Part shown: piece by piece, positions 1 through 4,857 of the stretch
Position numbering within the stretch: the stretch's first letter is position 1
Layout of the letters: each line of letters opens with the position of its first letter
DNA from: Clostridiaceae bacterium
GTDB taxonomy: Bacteria; Bacillota; Clostridia; DSM-8532
Assembly (NCBI GenBank): GCA_025361665.1
Contig: JANYKF010000019.1
Location: 1 to 5,275 of the forward strand
Reading direction: 5' to 3'
DNA: 5,275 nucleotides
Notes under the pieces: generated by a model
Told to the model about the DNA's origin: nothing
The model's database searches: none
Seen by the model: only the letters and a program-made list of their open reading frames with translations
Translations under genes and position numbers: made by a program

Positions 1-1207
1 TGTCCTCGCGCGTGATGTGCTTGGGCATCAGCATGTCGCGGTTTTCCCGGATCAGGGCTTTCAGTTCAGGTTCCTTCATGCCAACGGCGCCTCCAAGCAG
101 GGCGACCAGGACGTCGTAGCGCACTTTTTCGCTGATGCCGGCCTCTTTGGGGTTGAACTTTACGAAGGTGGCCAAATCGACGGTCAGGTTGCCGATGACC
201 TTGACCAGCTTGCCTTCGACATCGAGGTGGACAACATTGATGCCGGAATTCTGGATTTTCCAGGCCGCCTGCTCGCTGATTTCCTCGCCGGCCTTCACCA
301 GCACCTTGCCGGATTTGGGGTCCTTGATTTCCTCGCCGGCCACGTTCCAGCGGATGCGGGTGGCCAGGGACAGCTTCTTGTTGAACTTGTACCGGCCGAC
401 ATTGGAGAGGTCGTACCGTTTCGGATCGAAGAACAGGTTTCTGAGCAGGGTACCCGCACTTTCTTCCGTGGGCGGCTCGCCGGGACGCAGGCGCTTGTAG
501 ACTTCGAACAGGCCTTCCTCATGGCTTTTGGAGTTGTCCTTCTGGATCGTGTTGAGGAGCTTTTCCTCTTCGCCGAACGTGCTCAGGATCTCCGCGTCCG
601 TACCCCAGCCAAGGGCGCGCAGGAACTGGGTGATGGGCAGCTTGCGGGTACGGTCGATACGCACGTTGATGATGGCGTTCGCATCGGTCTCGTACTCGAG
701 CCAGGCGCCACGGTAAGGGATGACGGTATTCGAATAGAGATTGTTGCCCGAACGATCTTTCGACCGCACGTAATAAATGCCGGGGGAGCGGACGAGCTGG
801 GACACGATGACGCGTTCGGCACCATTGATGACAAAAGTGCCGTGATCGGTCATGAGCGGGAAGTCTCCCATGAAGATTTCCTGTTCCTTGACCTCTCCGG
901 TTTCCTTGTTGATGAGCCGCACCTTGACCTTGAGGGCTGAAGAATACGTGCTGTCACGCTCCTTGCACTCCTCGACGTCATACTTGATGTTTTCGAGATC
1001 AAGCGAATAGTCGATAAACTCCATGACGAGGTTGCCGGTGTAGTCCGTGATCGGGGAAACGTCGTGGAGCACGTCACGGAGGCCGTCGTTGAGGAATTGC
1101 CTGTAGGAGTTCTTCTGGATTTCGATCAGGTTGGGCATTTCAAGGACTTCCCGTATTTTTGAGAAACTCATGCGGGTTGTCCGGCCCAGTTGCACTGGAT
1201 GAACCAT
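1..1207 (-). CDS. rpoB: DNA-directed RNA polymerase subunit beta, N-terminal part (runs off the left edge)
   Basis: This is the beta subunit of RNA polymerase, which with beta' forms the catalytic centre. The first 402 codons are visible. The diagnostic block [16 protein letters not shown], then [14 protein letters not shown], lies at about residues 114-143. It is followed by [12 protein letters not shown] and [19 protein letters not shown], then by [16 protein letters not shown]. These are the protrusion and lobe regions in family order. The main rifampicin-binding cluster lies further downstream, outside the window; RSPGIYY covers the minor N-terminal Rif position. I chose the ATG at 1207 rather than the in-frame ATG at 1171 because GAGGTG lies six bases upstream and the extra residues ([12 protein letters not shown]) match the N-terminus usual in Clostridia. 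No frameshift is visible. The gene follows a leader of about 445 nt with its own promoter, and no rplL precedes it. Confidence 0.98.
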   Translation of the reverse strand, partial: MVHPVQLGRTTRMSFSKIREVLEMPNLIEIQKNSYRQFLNDGLRDVLHDVSPITDYTGNLVMEFIDYSLDLENIKYDVEECKERDSTYSSALKVKVRLINKETGEVKEQEIFMGDFPLMTDHGTFVINGAERVIVSQLVRSPGIYYVRSKDRSGNNLYSNTVIPYRGAWLEYETDANAIINVRIDRTRKLPITQFLRALGWGTDAEILSTFGEEEKLLNTIQKDNSKSHEEGLFEVYKRLRPGEPPTEESAGTLLRNLFFDPKRYDLSNVGRYKFNKKLSLATRIRWNVAGEEIKDPKSGKVLVKAGEEISEQAAWKIQNSGINVVHLDVEGKLVKVIGNLTVDLATFVKFNPKEAGISEKVRYDVLVALLGGAVGMKEPELKALIRENRDMLMPKHITRED

Positions 1208-1213
1208 TCGTAT

Positions 1214-1219
1214 CACCTC
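1214..1219 (-). promoter_or_regulatory. rpoB ribosome binding site
   Basis: On the minus strand GAGGTG (within GAGGTGAT, an extended anti-Shine-Dalgarno match) lies six bases before the ATG at 1207. It decides the start, because the downstream in-frame ATG at 1171 has no comparable site. Confidence 0.85.
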
Positions 1220-1272
1220 ATAAAGGACACAGCGTTGGGGTCGGCAGCACCTTTGCAGGACGGGATGAGGGC

Positions 1273-1302
1273 AAAAAAATACAGACAGGGGCGAATGTCC
1301 GC
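1273..1302 (-). terminator. Terminator-like hairpin in the rpoB leader (possible attenuator)
   Basis: On the minus strand CGGACA (1301-1296) pairs with TGTCTG (1287-1282), with one G-T wobble and an 8-nt loop. A further G-T pair (1302/1281) closes the base. The run TATTTTTTT follows, with seven T at 1279-1273. It sits 66 bases before the rpoB start codon, and I see no promoter between it and rpoB, so transcripts must read through it. That makes it a candidate attenuator rather than an end-of-operon terminator. The stem is short and includes two wobbles, so efficiency may be modest. GGGAGAATG at 1360-1352 can pair with CATTCGCCC at 1297-1289 (eight Watson-Crick pairs, one A-G mismatch), which would compete with this hairpin. 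Confidence 0.5.
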
Positions 1303-1386
1303 CAAGGGTCACCGATGTGGGTTGTTTTCGTCAAACGCCATCACCAATCCGCATTCTCCCGATCCATATCGTTTTGCTCTCGGCTT

Positions 1387-1429
1387 GCCTCTCTTCATCC
1401 CGGCGGGTTGCCGGAGCAACGAAAGAGGC
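1387..1429 (-). other. Stem-loop in the rpoB leader
   Basis: On the minus strand GCCTCTTTC (1429-1421) pairs with GAAGAGAGGC (1396-1387), nine pairs with one bulged G. Inside it GTTGC pairs with GCAAC around a TCCG tetraloop (1420-1407), or alternatively CCGG pairs with CCGG. The sequence would be transcribed as part of the rpoB 5' leader. I do not recognise it as a known riboswitch, T-box or L10 leader. Its role is unknown; it may protect the RNA, be a processing site or feed into the downstream attenuator. Confidence 0.45.
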
Positions 1430-1456
1430 TGGCCTGTTATCAGATTCGATCTTGGC

Positions 1457-1525
1457 ATGCAAATACGGCGAAGCCGCGTTTACATTCTTGTATGCTGCCC
1501 TGGGGCGGCAAGGGTATTCTTGTGC
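1457..1525 (+). repeat. Dispersed structured repeat, copy 1
   Basis: This 69-nt segment matches 4654-4724 in the same orientation at roughly 80% identity. Both copies start ATGCAAATACGGC, have a central TGCTGCCC, and end with GGGTATTCT then GTGC. Two hairpins are visible. In the first, AAATACGGC folds back on GCCGCGTTT around a GAA loop. In the second, TGCTGCC pairs with GGCGGCA around CTGG. Several differences between the copies keep the pairs or change them to G-U, which suggests selection for structure. This copy lies in the rpoB leader, where it would be transcribed in the minus orientation. Confidence 0.75.
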
Positions 1526-1542
1526 AAATCCCTCGACCGGTA

Positions 1543-1571
1543 TTGTCCGTTTTCAACGTCTGTGCTATAAT
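1543..1571 (+). promoter_or_regulatory. Plus-strand extended -10 promoter facing the rpoB promoter
   Basis: TTGTCC (1543-1548) is followed by a 17-bp spacer and TATAAT (1566-1571), with TGC directly before the -10 (an extended -10). Transcription should begin near 1578 and run rightward, through the start of the rpoB leader and the rpoB promoter, to a terminator at about 1706. No plus-strand protein gene follows within reach. Confidence 0.6.
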
Positions 1572-1658
1572 GTGGTCATTGGCAGAGTCGATTTTCGTCA
1601 ACATACACAAGCCGTAAAAAGGGTGCAATACGGGTAAAGTCATATAATGCAGTATGTA

Positions 1659-1687
1659 ATTGTAACATATGCGTATTGCATCGTCAA
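1659..1687 (-). promoter_or_regulatory. rpoB promoter
   Basis: On the minus strand TTGACG (1687-1682) is followed by a 17-bp spacer and TACAAT (1664-1659), with TGT directly before the -10. Each hexamer matches consensus at five of six positions. A start near 1652 gives rpoB a leader of about 445 nt. The -35 overlaps the plus-strand terminator hairpin at 1686-1701, and the spacer contains CGTATTGCA, one arm of the 9-bp inverted repeat. Confidence 0.65.
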
Positions 1688-1706
1688 GGCTGCAATGCCT
1701 TTTTTT
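1686..1706 (+). terminator. Rho-independent terminator, plus strand
   Basis: AAGGC (1686-1690) pairs with GCCTT (1697-1701) around the loop TGCAAT. The T run continues to 1706, then ATTC follows. The stem is only five pairs, but the T-tract is clear. It would end the RNA started at the 1543-1571 promoter and lies exactly where the rpoB -35 box is. Confidence 0.5.
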
Positions 1707-1738
1707 ATTCCCTTTAATTGGAAATCAAAAACCGTCCC

Positions 1739-1785
1739 TGACATGGATTTACCATCAGGAAACGACATGTCATGACATGGATGGT
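1739..1785. repeat. Palindrome and short direct repeats downstream of the small gene
   Basis: CATGTCATGACATG (1766-1779) is a perfect 14-bp palindrome, flanked by ACCATC (1751-1756) and its complement GATGGT (1780-1785). TGACATGGAT occurs twice, at 1739-1748 and 1773-1782. The position just beyond the small gene's stop would suit a transcript end, but there is no T-tract on the minus strand, and a protein-binding site upstream of the rpoB promoter is equally possible. The remainder of 1707-1798 shows nothing else I can name. Confidence 0.3.
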
Positions 1786-1798
1786 TCAATTGGCAACC

Positions 1799-2059
1799 TC
1801 ATTCCTCGACACGGATTTCCATGCGGTCGAACAGCACGGGTTCAAAAAACTGGTCATTTGCAAAAGAGGTTCGTCTGAAACGGACATATTCCCGTGTGTT
1901 TTTCGACAGCCACATCGGGACCGACGCACCGAGTTCATGACTCACCAGGACAAGCAGGCGCTCGAGCCTGTCCTGATATCCGCCTTCCTCATCCGATACC
2001 TCGCAACCGGCATTGGCGAGGAGAGTCGGCCCCTTGAACAATCTGCCGTTCATCTTCAC
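1799..2059 (-). CDS. Small conserved-looking protein of unknown function, coupled to truA (86 aa)
   Basis: This is a short soluble protein with no signal peptide or membrane segment. The N-terminal half begins MKMNGRLFKG and continues to an amphipathic helix-like stretch (about residues 28-44, YQDRLERLLVLVSHELG). The C-terminal half holds the most family-like block: VPMWLSKNTREYVRFRRTSF (47-66), then DQFFEPVLFDRMEIRVEE to the end. From memory, similar small uncharacterised proteins occur in Clostridia; I could not search to confirm this and assign no function. I chose GTG 2059 because AGGAGG at 2072-2067 lies seven bases upstream; the ATG two codons later is too far from it. The GTG overlaps the truA stop as GTGA, so the gene is almost certainly translationally coupled to truA and shares its promoter. 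Confidence 0.8.
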   Translation of the reverse strand: MKMNGRLFKGPTLLANAGCEVSDEEGGYQDRLERLLVLVSHELGASVPMWLSKNTREYVRFRRTSFANDQFFEPVLFDRMEIRVEE

Positions 2060-2901
2060 GGATCTTCCTCCTCATCCGGGAATGCCGGGATCATATCATC
2101 GTAATCCTGCGCTGGAACCTGCCTGTCGCAAGGGTGCAACGGATTCATGCCGTCATGCGCATCTTCGCCGTACCGGACGGCCATCATGTACAATCCGCCG
2201 GGTGGCGCCGTGATGCCGGCCTGTCGCCTGTCCCCGGAAGAAAGGATCGCGCCGAACCCTTCGGCCGTGCGTCTTCCCCGCCCTACTTCCACCATGGTGC
2301 CAACCAGGATGCGGACCATGTTGTAGAGAAAACCGCTTCCCTCGATGTCAAATTGCATGAAATCACCGGTTTGCGACCATTCTGCCCTTGTCATGAAGCG
2401 GGTATAGGTTTTCACGCTGTGGCCGGAGGCACAGAAAGCCCGAAAGTCGTGCAGTCCGACCAGCTGGAGCGCTGCGGCCTGCATCCCGCCAAAATCCAGC
2501 ACTTTGGGAACATGCCAGGCGCGATGCGCCATCAGGGCCGAACGGCATGGCCGATTCAGGACCAGGTAACGGTAGTGTTTCCCCGTGGCGTCCCGACGGG
2601 GATGAAAACCGGCTTCCGCCTCTTCCGAACGCACCACGGCCACCGACCGGGGCAGAACGGCATTGAGCGCATCCGAGAACCTTTCGGCTGAAATCCGGGA
2701 TTCGGTCTGGAATGCGGCGACCTGTCCGTATGCGTGCACGCCGGCATCCGTGCGTCCGGCTCCCGTCGGCATGGACTGCTCGCCCGTGATGGCGCTGATG
2801 GCAAGGGCAAGGGTTTCCTGGATGCTGACGCCATTTTTCTGGATCTGCCAGCCGTGGAAGGCAGACCCGTCATATTCTAGAATCAGTCGAATATTCCTCA
2901 C
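2056..2901 (-). CDS. truA: tRNA pseudouridine(38-40) synthase TruA
   Basis: TruA converts uridine to pseudouridine at positions 38-40 of the tRNA anticodon arm in the cytoplasm. The N-terminus MRNIRLILEYDGSAFHGWQ and GAGRTDAGVHAYGQVA are hallmarks. The catalytic aspartate is the D of RTDAG (residue 52 from the chosen start). Further family blocks are GKHYRYLVLN, HDFRAFCASGHSVKT, GSGFLYNMVRILVGTMVEVG, and ITAPPGGLYMMAVRY near the end. I chose GTG 2901 because GGGGAG lies five bases upstream and the family consensus begins there; ATGs at 2916 and 2979 are in frame but have poor ribosome binding sites. The protein would be 281 aa, longer than the usual 240-270, because of an acidic C-terminal tail ending DEEEDP. 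The codons of that tail contain the AGGAGG used by the next gene. It is transcribed from the promoter at 3037-3065. Confidence 0.97.
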   Translation of the reverse strand: MRNIRLILEYDGSAFHGWQIQKNGVSIQETLALAISAITGEQSMPTGAGRTDAGVHAYGQVAAFQTESRISAERFSDALNAVLPRSVAVVRSEEAEAGFHPRRDATGKHYRYLVLNRPCRSALMAHRAWHVPKVLDFGGMQAAALQLVGLHDFRAFCASGHSVKTYTRFMTRAEWSQTGDFMQFDIEGSGFLYNMVRILVGTMVEVGRGRRTAEGFGAILSSGDRRQAGITAPPGGLYMMAVRYGEDAHDGMNPLHPCDRQVPAQDYDDMIPAFPDEEEDP

Positions 2902-3036
2902 GGCTTCTCCCCGCATCGGTTCCGAATCCTGTTCATGCCTGATCCCCGAAAGTGCTGCAGCATGGCGGCGGCGCATCACAGCCTGACGGCGGCAACGGGC
3001 ATCGGACCTGCACTTGCGTCGTTTCCGCCCTGCTGC

Positions 3037-3065
3037 ATTATATGCTATAATAATCCGTCGGTCAA
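3037..3065 (-). promoter_or_regulatory. truA promoter
   Basis: On the minus strand TTGACC (3065-3060) is separated by 17 bp from a consensus TATAAT (3042-3037). Transcription would start near 3030, giving a leader of about 130 nt before truA. It overlaps the divergent promoter of the acetyltransferase gene: the two -10 boxes are three bases apart. Confidence 0.7.
3043..3051 (+). promoter_or_regulatory. Extended -10 promoter for the acetyltransferase gene
   Basis: TGCTATAAT is a perfect extended -10. The -35 is poor (TTTCCG with 18-bp or TTCCGC with 17-bp spacing), so the element depends on the TGn motif. A start near 3058 gives a leader of about 139 nt. Confidence 0.45.
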
Positions 3066-3145
3066 CGCACAGTCACCGGTTCCCGATGTCACAGGATCGA
3101 ATGCATCGGGTCAACGCCAACGGGTCAAGTCACCGAATCGAAGAA

Positions 3146-3175
3146 AAAGGGCTATGGACAAAAGGGTTATGGACA
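3146..3175 (+). repeat. 15-bp tandem duplication in the acetyltransferase leader
   Basis: AAAGGGCTATGGACA (3146-3160) is followed directly by AAAGGGTTATGGACA (3161-3175), with one mismatch. It ends six bases before the AAGGAGG site (3182-3188). Each copy carries a GGG and an ATGGAC, but neither ATG leads the acetyltransferase frame. Confidence 0.75.
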
Positions 3176-3196
3176 AACCGGAAGGAGGAAACGGTC

Positions 3197-3778
3197 ATGC
3201 TGCAGGGGAAGAAGATCATGCTCCGCACCATCTGTCATGACGAACTGGATGCCGTTTACCATCAAATCGCGAACGTCAATGCAAAGGGGCCCTGGTGGCA
3301 TCTGGACGTTCCTTCCGAGCAGGCCTTTCGACGGGAATACATGGAAAACGGCTGTTGGGGGGAACGTGACGGGCGCATGCTCATCCTGCCGCACCCTGCC
3401 GCGCAGCCCGGCCTTGCGCCGGCAAGCGGGGATTACATCGGCGAGTTGATCTATTTCAAGGGATTTGATTATCAGTCGGGGCTGGAAGTCGGCTATGAGA
3501 TTTTTGATGCCGTTCACTATGGAAAGGGCTATATGACGGAGGCGCTTTCCCTTTTTTGTGCCTACCTCTTTGCCATGCGTCCCATCAACCGCATCCAGGT
3601 GAATCTCATGAAGGGGAATGAAGGAAGCCGGCGTGTAGCTGAAAAATGCGGGTTCACCCACGAGGGCACCATGCGCGCCGCTACCTTCCATCGCGGTGCT
3701 TATCACGATCTGGAACTTTTCTCCCTGCTGCGCGGCGAATGTCCCGTGCTGGACGACCTGCTGCCAGGCAGGACCTGA
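3197..3778 (+). CDS. GNAT family N-acetyltransferase, RimJ/RimL-like (193 aa)
   Basis: It should transfer an acetyl group from acetyl-CoA to an amino group; the substrate is unknown. The N-terminus LQGKKIMLRTICHDELDAVY is the usual first strand and helix. The central EVGYEIFDAVHYGKGYMTEA (97-116) includes the acetyl-CoA pyrophosphate-binding motif, YGKGYMTEA at 108-116. NEGSRRVAEKCGFTHEGTMR (141-160) and AYHDLELFSLLRGE (168-181) are typical of the Acetyltransf_3 (RimJ/RimL) group. The length suits the family. AAGGAGG at 3182-3188 lies eight bases before ATG 3197, so I reject the longer in-frame start at 3014. The gene is divergent from truA and convergent with the PHP gene. The last codons (DDLLPGRT and the stop) form the first unit of a four-copy 30-bp tandem array. 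Its placement between ecfT and truA suggests an insertion into a core locus. Confidence 0.93.
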   Translation: MLQGKKIMLRTICHDELDAVYHQIANVNAKGPWWHLDVPSEQAFRREYMENGCWGERDGRMLILPHPAAQPGLAPASGDYIGELIYFKGFDYQSGLEVGYEIFDAVHYGKGYMTEALSLFCAYLFAMRPINRIQVNLMKGNEGSRRVAEKCGFTHEGTMRAATFHRGAYHDLELFSLLRGECPVLDDLLPGRT

Positions 3779-3870
3779 CCGGACGACCTGCTGTCAGGCA
3801 GGACCTGACCAGACGACCTGCTGTCAGGCAGGACCTGACCGGACGACCTGCTGTCAGGCAGGACCTGACC
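3751..3870 (+). repeat. 30-bp tandem array, four units, starting inside the acetyltransferase 3' end
   Basis: Four contiguous units run 3751-3780, 3781-3810, 3811-3840 and 3841-3870. Each has the form (G/A)GACGACCTGCTG, then (C/T)CAGGCAGGACCTGACC; a degenerate AGACAACC follows. Units differ only at the first base (G, G, A, G, then A in the remnant) and at one C/T in unit 1. The first unit encodes the protein's C-terminus and stop. Because 30 is a multiple of three, every later unit keeps the same frame and regenerates DDLLSGRT-stop. Within units 2-4 GTCAGG pairs perfectly with CCTGAC around CAGGA, and CCTGC/GCAGG is an alternative hairpin. There are no spacers, so it is not CRISPR. Confidence 0.95.
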
Positions 3871-3914
3871 AGACAACCCGTCACCCGGGAAGACATTTCT
3901 TCGGACGAAACGCG

Positions 3915-3955
3915 GCCTGCCGGCCAAGCTCAGCCAAGCACAAGCTCCGGCAGGC
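3915..3955. terminator. GC-rich inverted repeat between convergent genes, spanning the PHP stop codon
   Basis: GCCTGCCGG (3915-3923) and CCGGCAGGC (3947-3955) form a perfect nine-pair stem; AGCT at each inner side can extend it. It encloses the stop codon of the PHP gene (3930-3932). On the minus strand it is followed by CGCGTTTCG, a poor T-tract, so termination is plausible but not certain. It may also block readthrough from the acetyltransferase side. Confidence 0.4.
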
Positions 3956-4598
3956 GTATTCGACGCAGGGCTGCAGCGAATGCGATGGAATCCTCCGGAA
4001 GCTCCGACAGACGGATACCCCCGCATGCGACATCCTCCCGCTGGTGGAAATCCGATCCGGAAAGCTGAATCCATCCTTTTTCCCTGGCCAGCGCCAACGC
4101 ACGGCGATCATCCGACTGGTGCCTCGGATTGCCGTTGTGGACTTCCAGGCCTTCCAGCATTTCTTCATATATCCGCGAGATATAGGGACGAAACGGATGC
4201 GCCTGCACCAGCAGGAACTGCTCCTGCCTCGCAACGCGGGAAAAGCCGGCGGGTCCCAGGCGATGCATGTCAGGGTGCGCGAGGAGCATTTCCGGCGTGA
4301 CGCCATAAACCAGGATGTCATCGGATGTGCCCGGGAAGGTGAACTCCAGACCGAGAAGGACACGGATGCCGCAGGATTTGCCGGCTTGCGCCGCCAGCCG
4401 GTATCCTTCGAGATAACACCCCACTTTGGCGGACCAGGGCAGCTTGCCCAGATTTTCAAAGAAACCCGTACAAAAATGATCCGTGACGATAATGGCATGA
4501 TACCCTTTGTCTTTGTACAGCCGCACGGCCTCGGCTGCTTTCACCCTGGCGCAGGCGCTGACCTCCGCTGTGTGGAAATGCGTCTCTACTTTATACAT
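3930..4598 (-). CDS. PHP-domain metal-dependent phosphoesterase (222 aa)
   Basis: PHP (polymerase and histidinol phosphatase) domains are metal-dependent barrels that hydrolyse phosphoesters; this one's substrate is unknown. The metal-ligand motifs appear in order: THFHT (H7, H9), VTDHF (D40, H41), GLEF (E85), QAHPFR (H134), EVHNGN (H154) and SGSDFHQ (D183, H185). The set looks complete, so the protein is probably active. The domain fills nearly the whole chain, so it is a stand-alone PHP protein of the COG0613/COG1387 type and not part of a DNA polymerase. Start ATG 4598 fits the family, which begins a few residues before HxH, but the ribosome binding site is weak: AAAGGG sits about 13 bases upstream. 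No clear promoter is visible. The gene is on the same strand as ecfT but 280 bp away, across two repeat elements, so it is probably transcribed separately. Confidence 0.92.
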   Translation of the reverse strand: MYKVETHFHTAEVSACARVKAAEAVRLYKDKGYHAIIVTDHFCTGFFENLGKLPWSAKVGCYLEGYRLAAQAGKSCGIRVLLGLEFTFPGTSDDILVYGVTPEMLLAHPDMHRLGPAGFSRVARQEQFLLVQAHPFRPYISRIYEEMLEGLEVHNGNPRHQSDDRRALALAREKGWIQLSGSDFHQREDVACGGIRLSELPEDSIAFAAALRRIRLPELVLG

Positions 4599-4653
4599 TA
4601 TGAATAGCTGTCCCTTTCTTGTGGACGGAATGGGTTTTCAGGCTATGATTCGT

Positions 4654-4724
4654 ATGCAAATACGGCAAAGCTGCATTTGCATTTGTGTGTGTGCTGCCCC
4701 GAGGCGACATGGGTATTCTGGTGC
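4654..4724 (+). repeat. Dispersed structured repeat, copy 2
   Basis: This 71-nt segment is homologous to 1457-1525, same orientation, about 80% identical with a 2-nt length difference in a TG run. GCAAAT pairs with ATTTGC, and inside it CGGC pairs with GCTG around AAA. A second hairpin pairs TGCTGCC with GGCGACA around CCGA, with one mismatch. It begins 55 bp upstream of the PHP start codon; copy 1 also precedes a minus-strand gene. Positions 4599-4653 between it and the PHP gene show nothing beyond a weak ribosome binding site. Confidence 0.75.
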
Positions 4725-4739
4725 TAAAACTCGCTTTTG

Positions 4740-4849
4740 CTAGTACTTTGTAACACCTATTGCTTCAACAAGAATGATCGGCAGTTGTGGTAATTCCCCC
4801 TCAAGCTCAGAAAGACGGTAATAGAGATTTATGTGTTACAAAGTACTAG
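4740..4849. mobile_element. MITE-like 110-bp element with perfect 17-bp inverted ends
   Basis: CTAGTACTTTGTAACAC (4740-4756) is exactly inverted at 4833-4849. The 76-bp interior has weak internal symmetry (CTATT/AATAG, CAAC/GTTG). The ends include palindromic CTAG on both sides, which could be a 4-bp target duplication instead of part of the inverted repeat. On the minus strand a 31-codon frame runs from a TAA inside one inverted end to a TAG inside the other (4835-4740) and reads protein-like (SELEGELPQLP, VEAIGVTKY). It has no start and might be the relic of a transposase C-terminus; this is weak. It encodes no transposase, so any movement would need one elsewhere. A large hairpin formed by the RNA is an alternative reading. 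Confidence 0.6.
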
Positions 4850-4857
4850 TGATTATA

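Larger units (their letters stand above)
1578..1706 (+). ncRNA. Predicted ~130-nt RNA antisense to the rpoB leader start
   Basis: This interval lies between the plus-strand extended -10 promoter and a T-tract terminator and has no credible reading frame. A nine-base perfect inverted repeat, TGCAATACG (1624-1632) with CGTATTGCA (1672-1680), forms a long-range stem, with CATAT/ATATG pairing inside it. The last segment forms the terminator; ATTGCA (1675-1680) could instead pair with TGCAAT in the terminator loop. The RNA would be complementary to roughly the first 75 nt of the rpoB transcript predicted from 1652. I do not recognise it as 6S, SRP, tmRNA or RNase P RNA. Its existence is inferred only from promoter plus terminator. 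Confidence 0.4.

Noticed and set aside
17..940. A 307-codon open frame on the plus strand
   Set aside because: It is antisense to rpoB. The minus strand gives unmistakable RpoB across the whole interval, and the plus frame has no ribosome binding site or recognisable domain.
1434..1462. Alternative rpoB promoter TTGCAT-17-TAACAG
   Set aside because: Each hexamer matches consensus at only about three of six positions, far weaker than the promoter at 1659-1687.
1159..1637. Plus-strand open frames of 106-152 codons and a 67-codon minus frame (1440-1643) upstream of rpoB
   Set aside because: They lack ribosome binding sites and protein-like sequence and overlap the promoter, repeat and leader signals. 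The plus frames overlap each other, and the longest also covers the start of rpoB.
1208..1640. L10 leader, T-box or other known riboswitch before rpoB
   Set aside because: I found no T-box core (GGTACCGCG-like) or other recognisable conserved core, so only an unnamed structured leader is claimed.
1624..1680. A minus-strand terminator made of the 9-bp inverted repeat followed by CCCTTTTT
   Set aside because: The loop is about 39 nt, and one arm lies inside the stronger rpoB promoter, which better explains the minus-strand sequence. It could still act weakly on readthrough from truA.
2134..2691. A 185-codon plus-strand frame
   Set aside because: It is antisense to truA and has no domain-like sequence.
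3014..3196. A longer N-terminus for the acetyltransferase
   Set aside because: The extension reads through the overlapping promoters and the 15-bp duplication, does not resemble GNAT proteins, and ATG 3197 has an ideal AAGGAGG eight bases upstream.
3751..3870. CRISPR array
   Set aside because: The 30-bp units are directly contiguous with no unique spacers, and the first unit is coding sequence.
3681..4074. Repetitive minus-strand frames with SGQVLPDSRS-type decapeptides
   Set aside because: They are a by-product of the 30-bp tandem array and have no ribosome binding site.
3696..4607. A 303-codon plus-strand frame running through the tandem array and across the PHP gene
   Set aside because: It is a shadow of the acetyltransferase end, the 30-bp array (repeating CCQAGPD) and the antisense of the PHP gene, whose metal-ligand motifs are complete on the minus strand.
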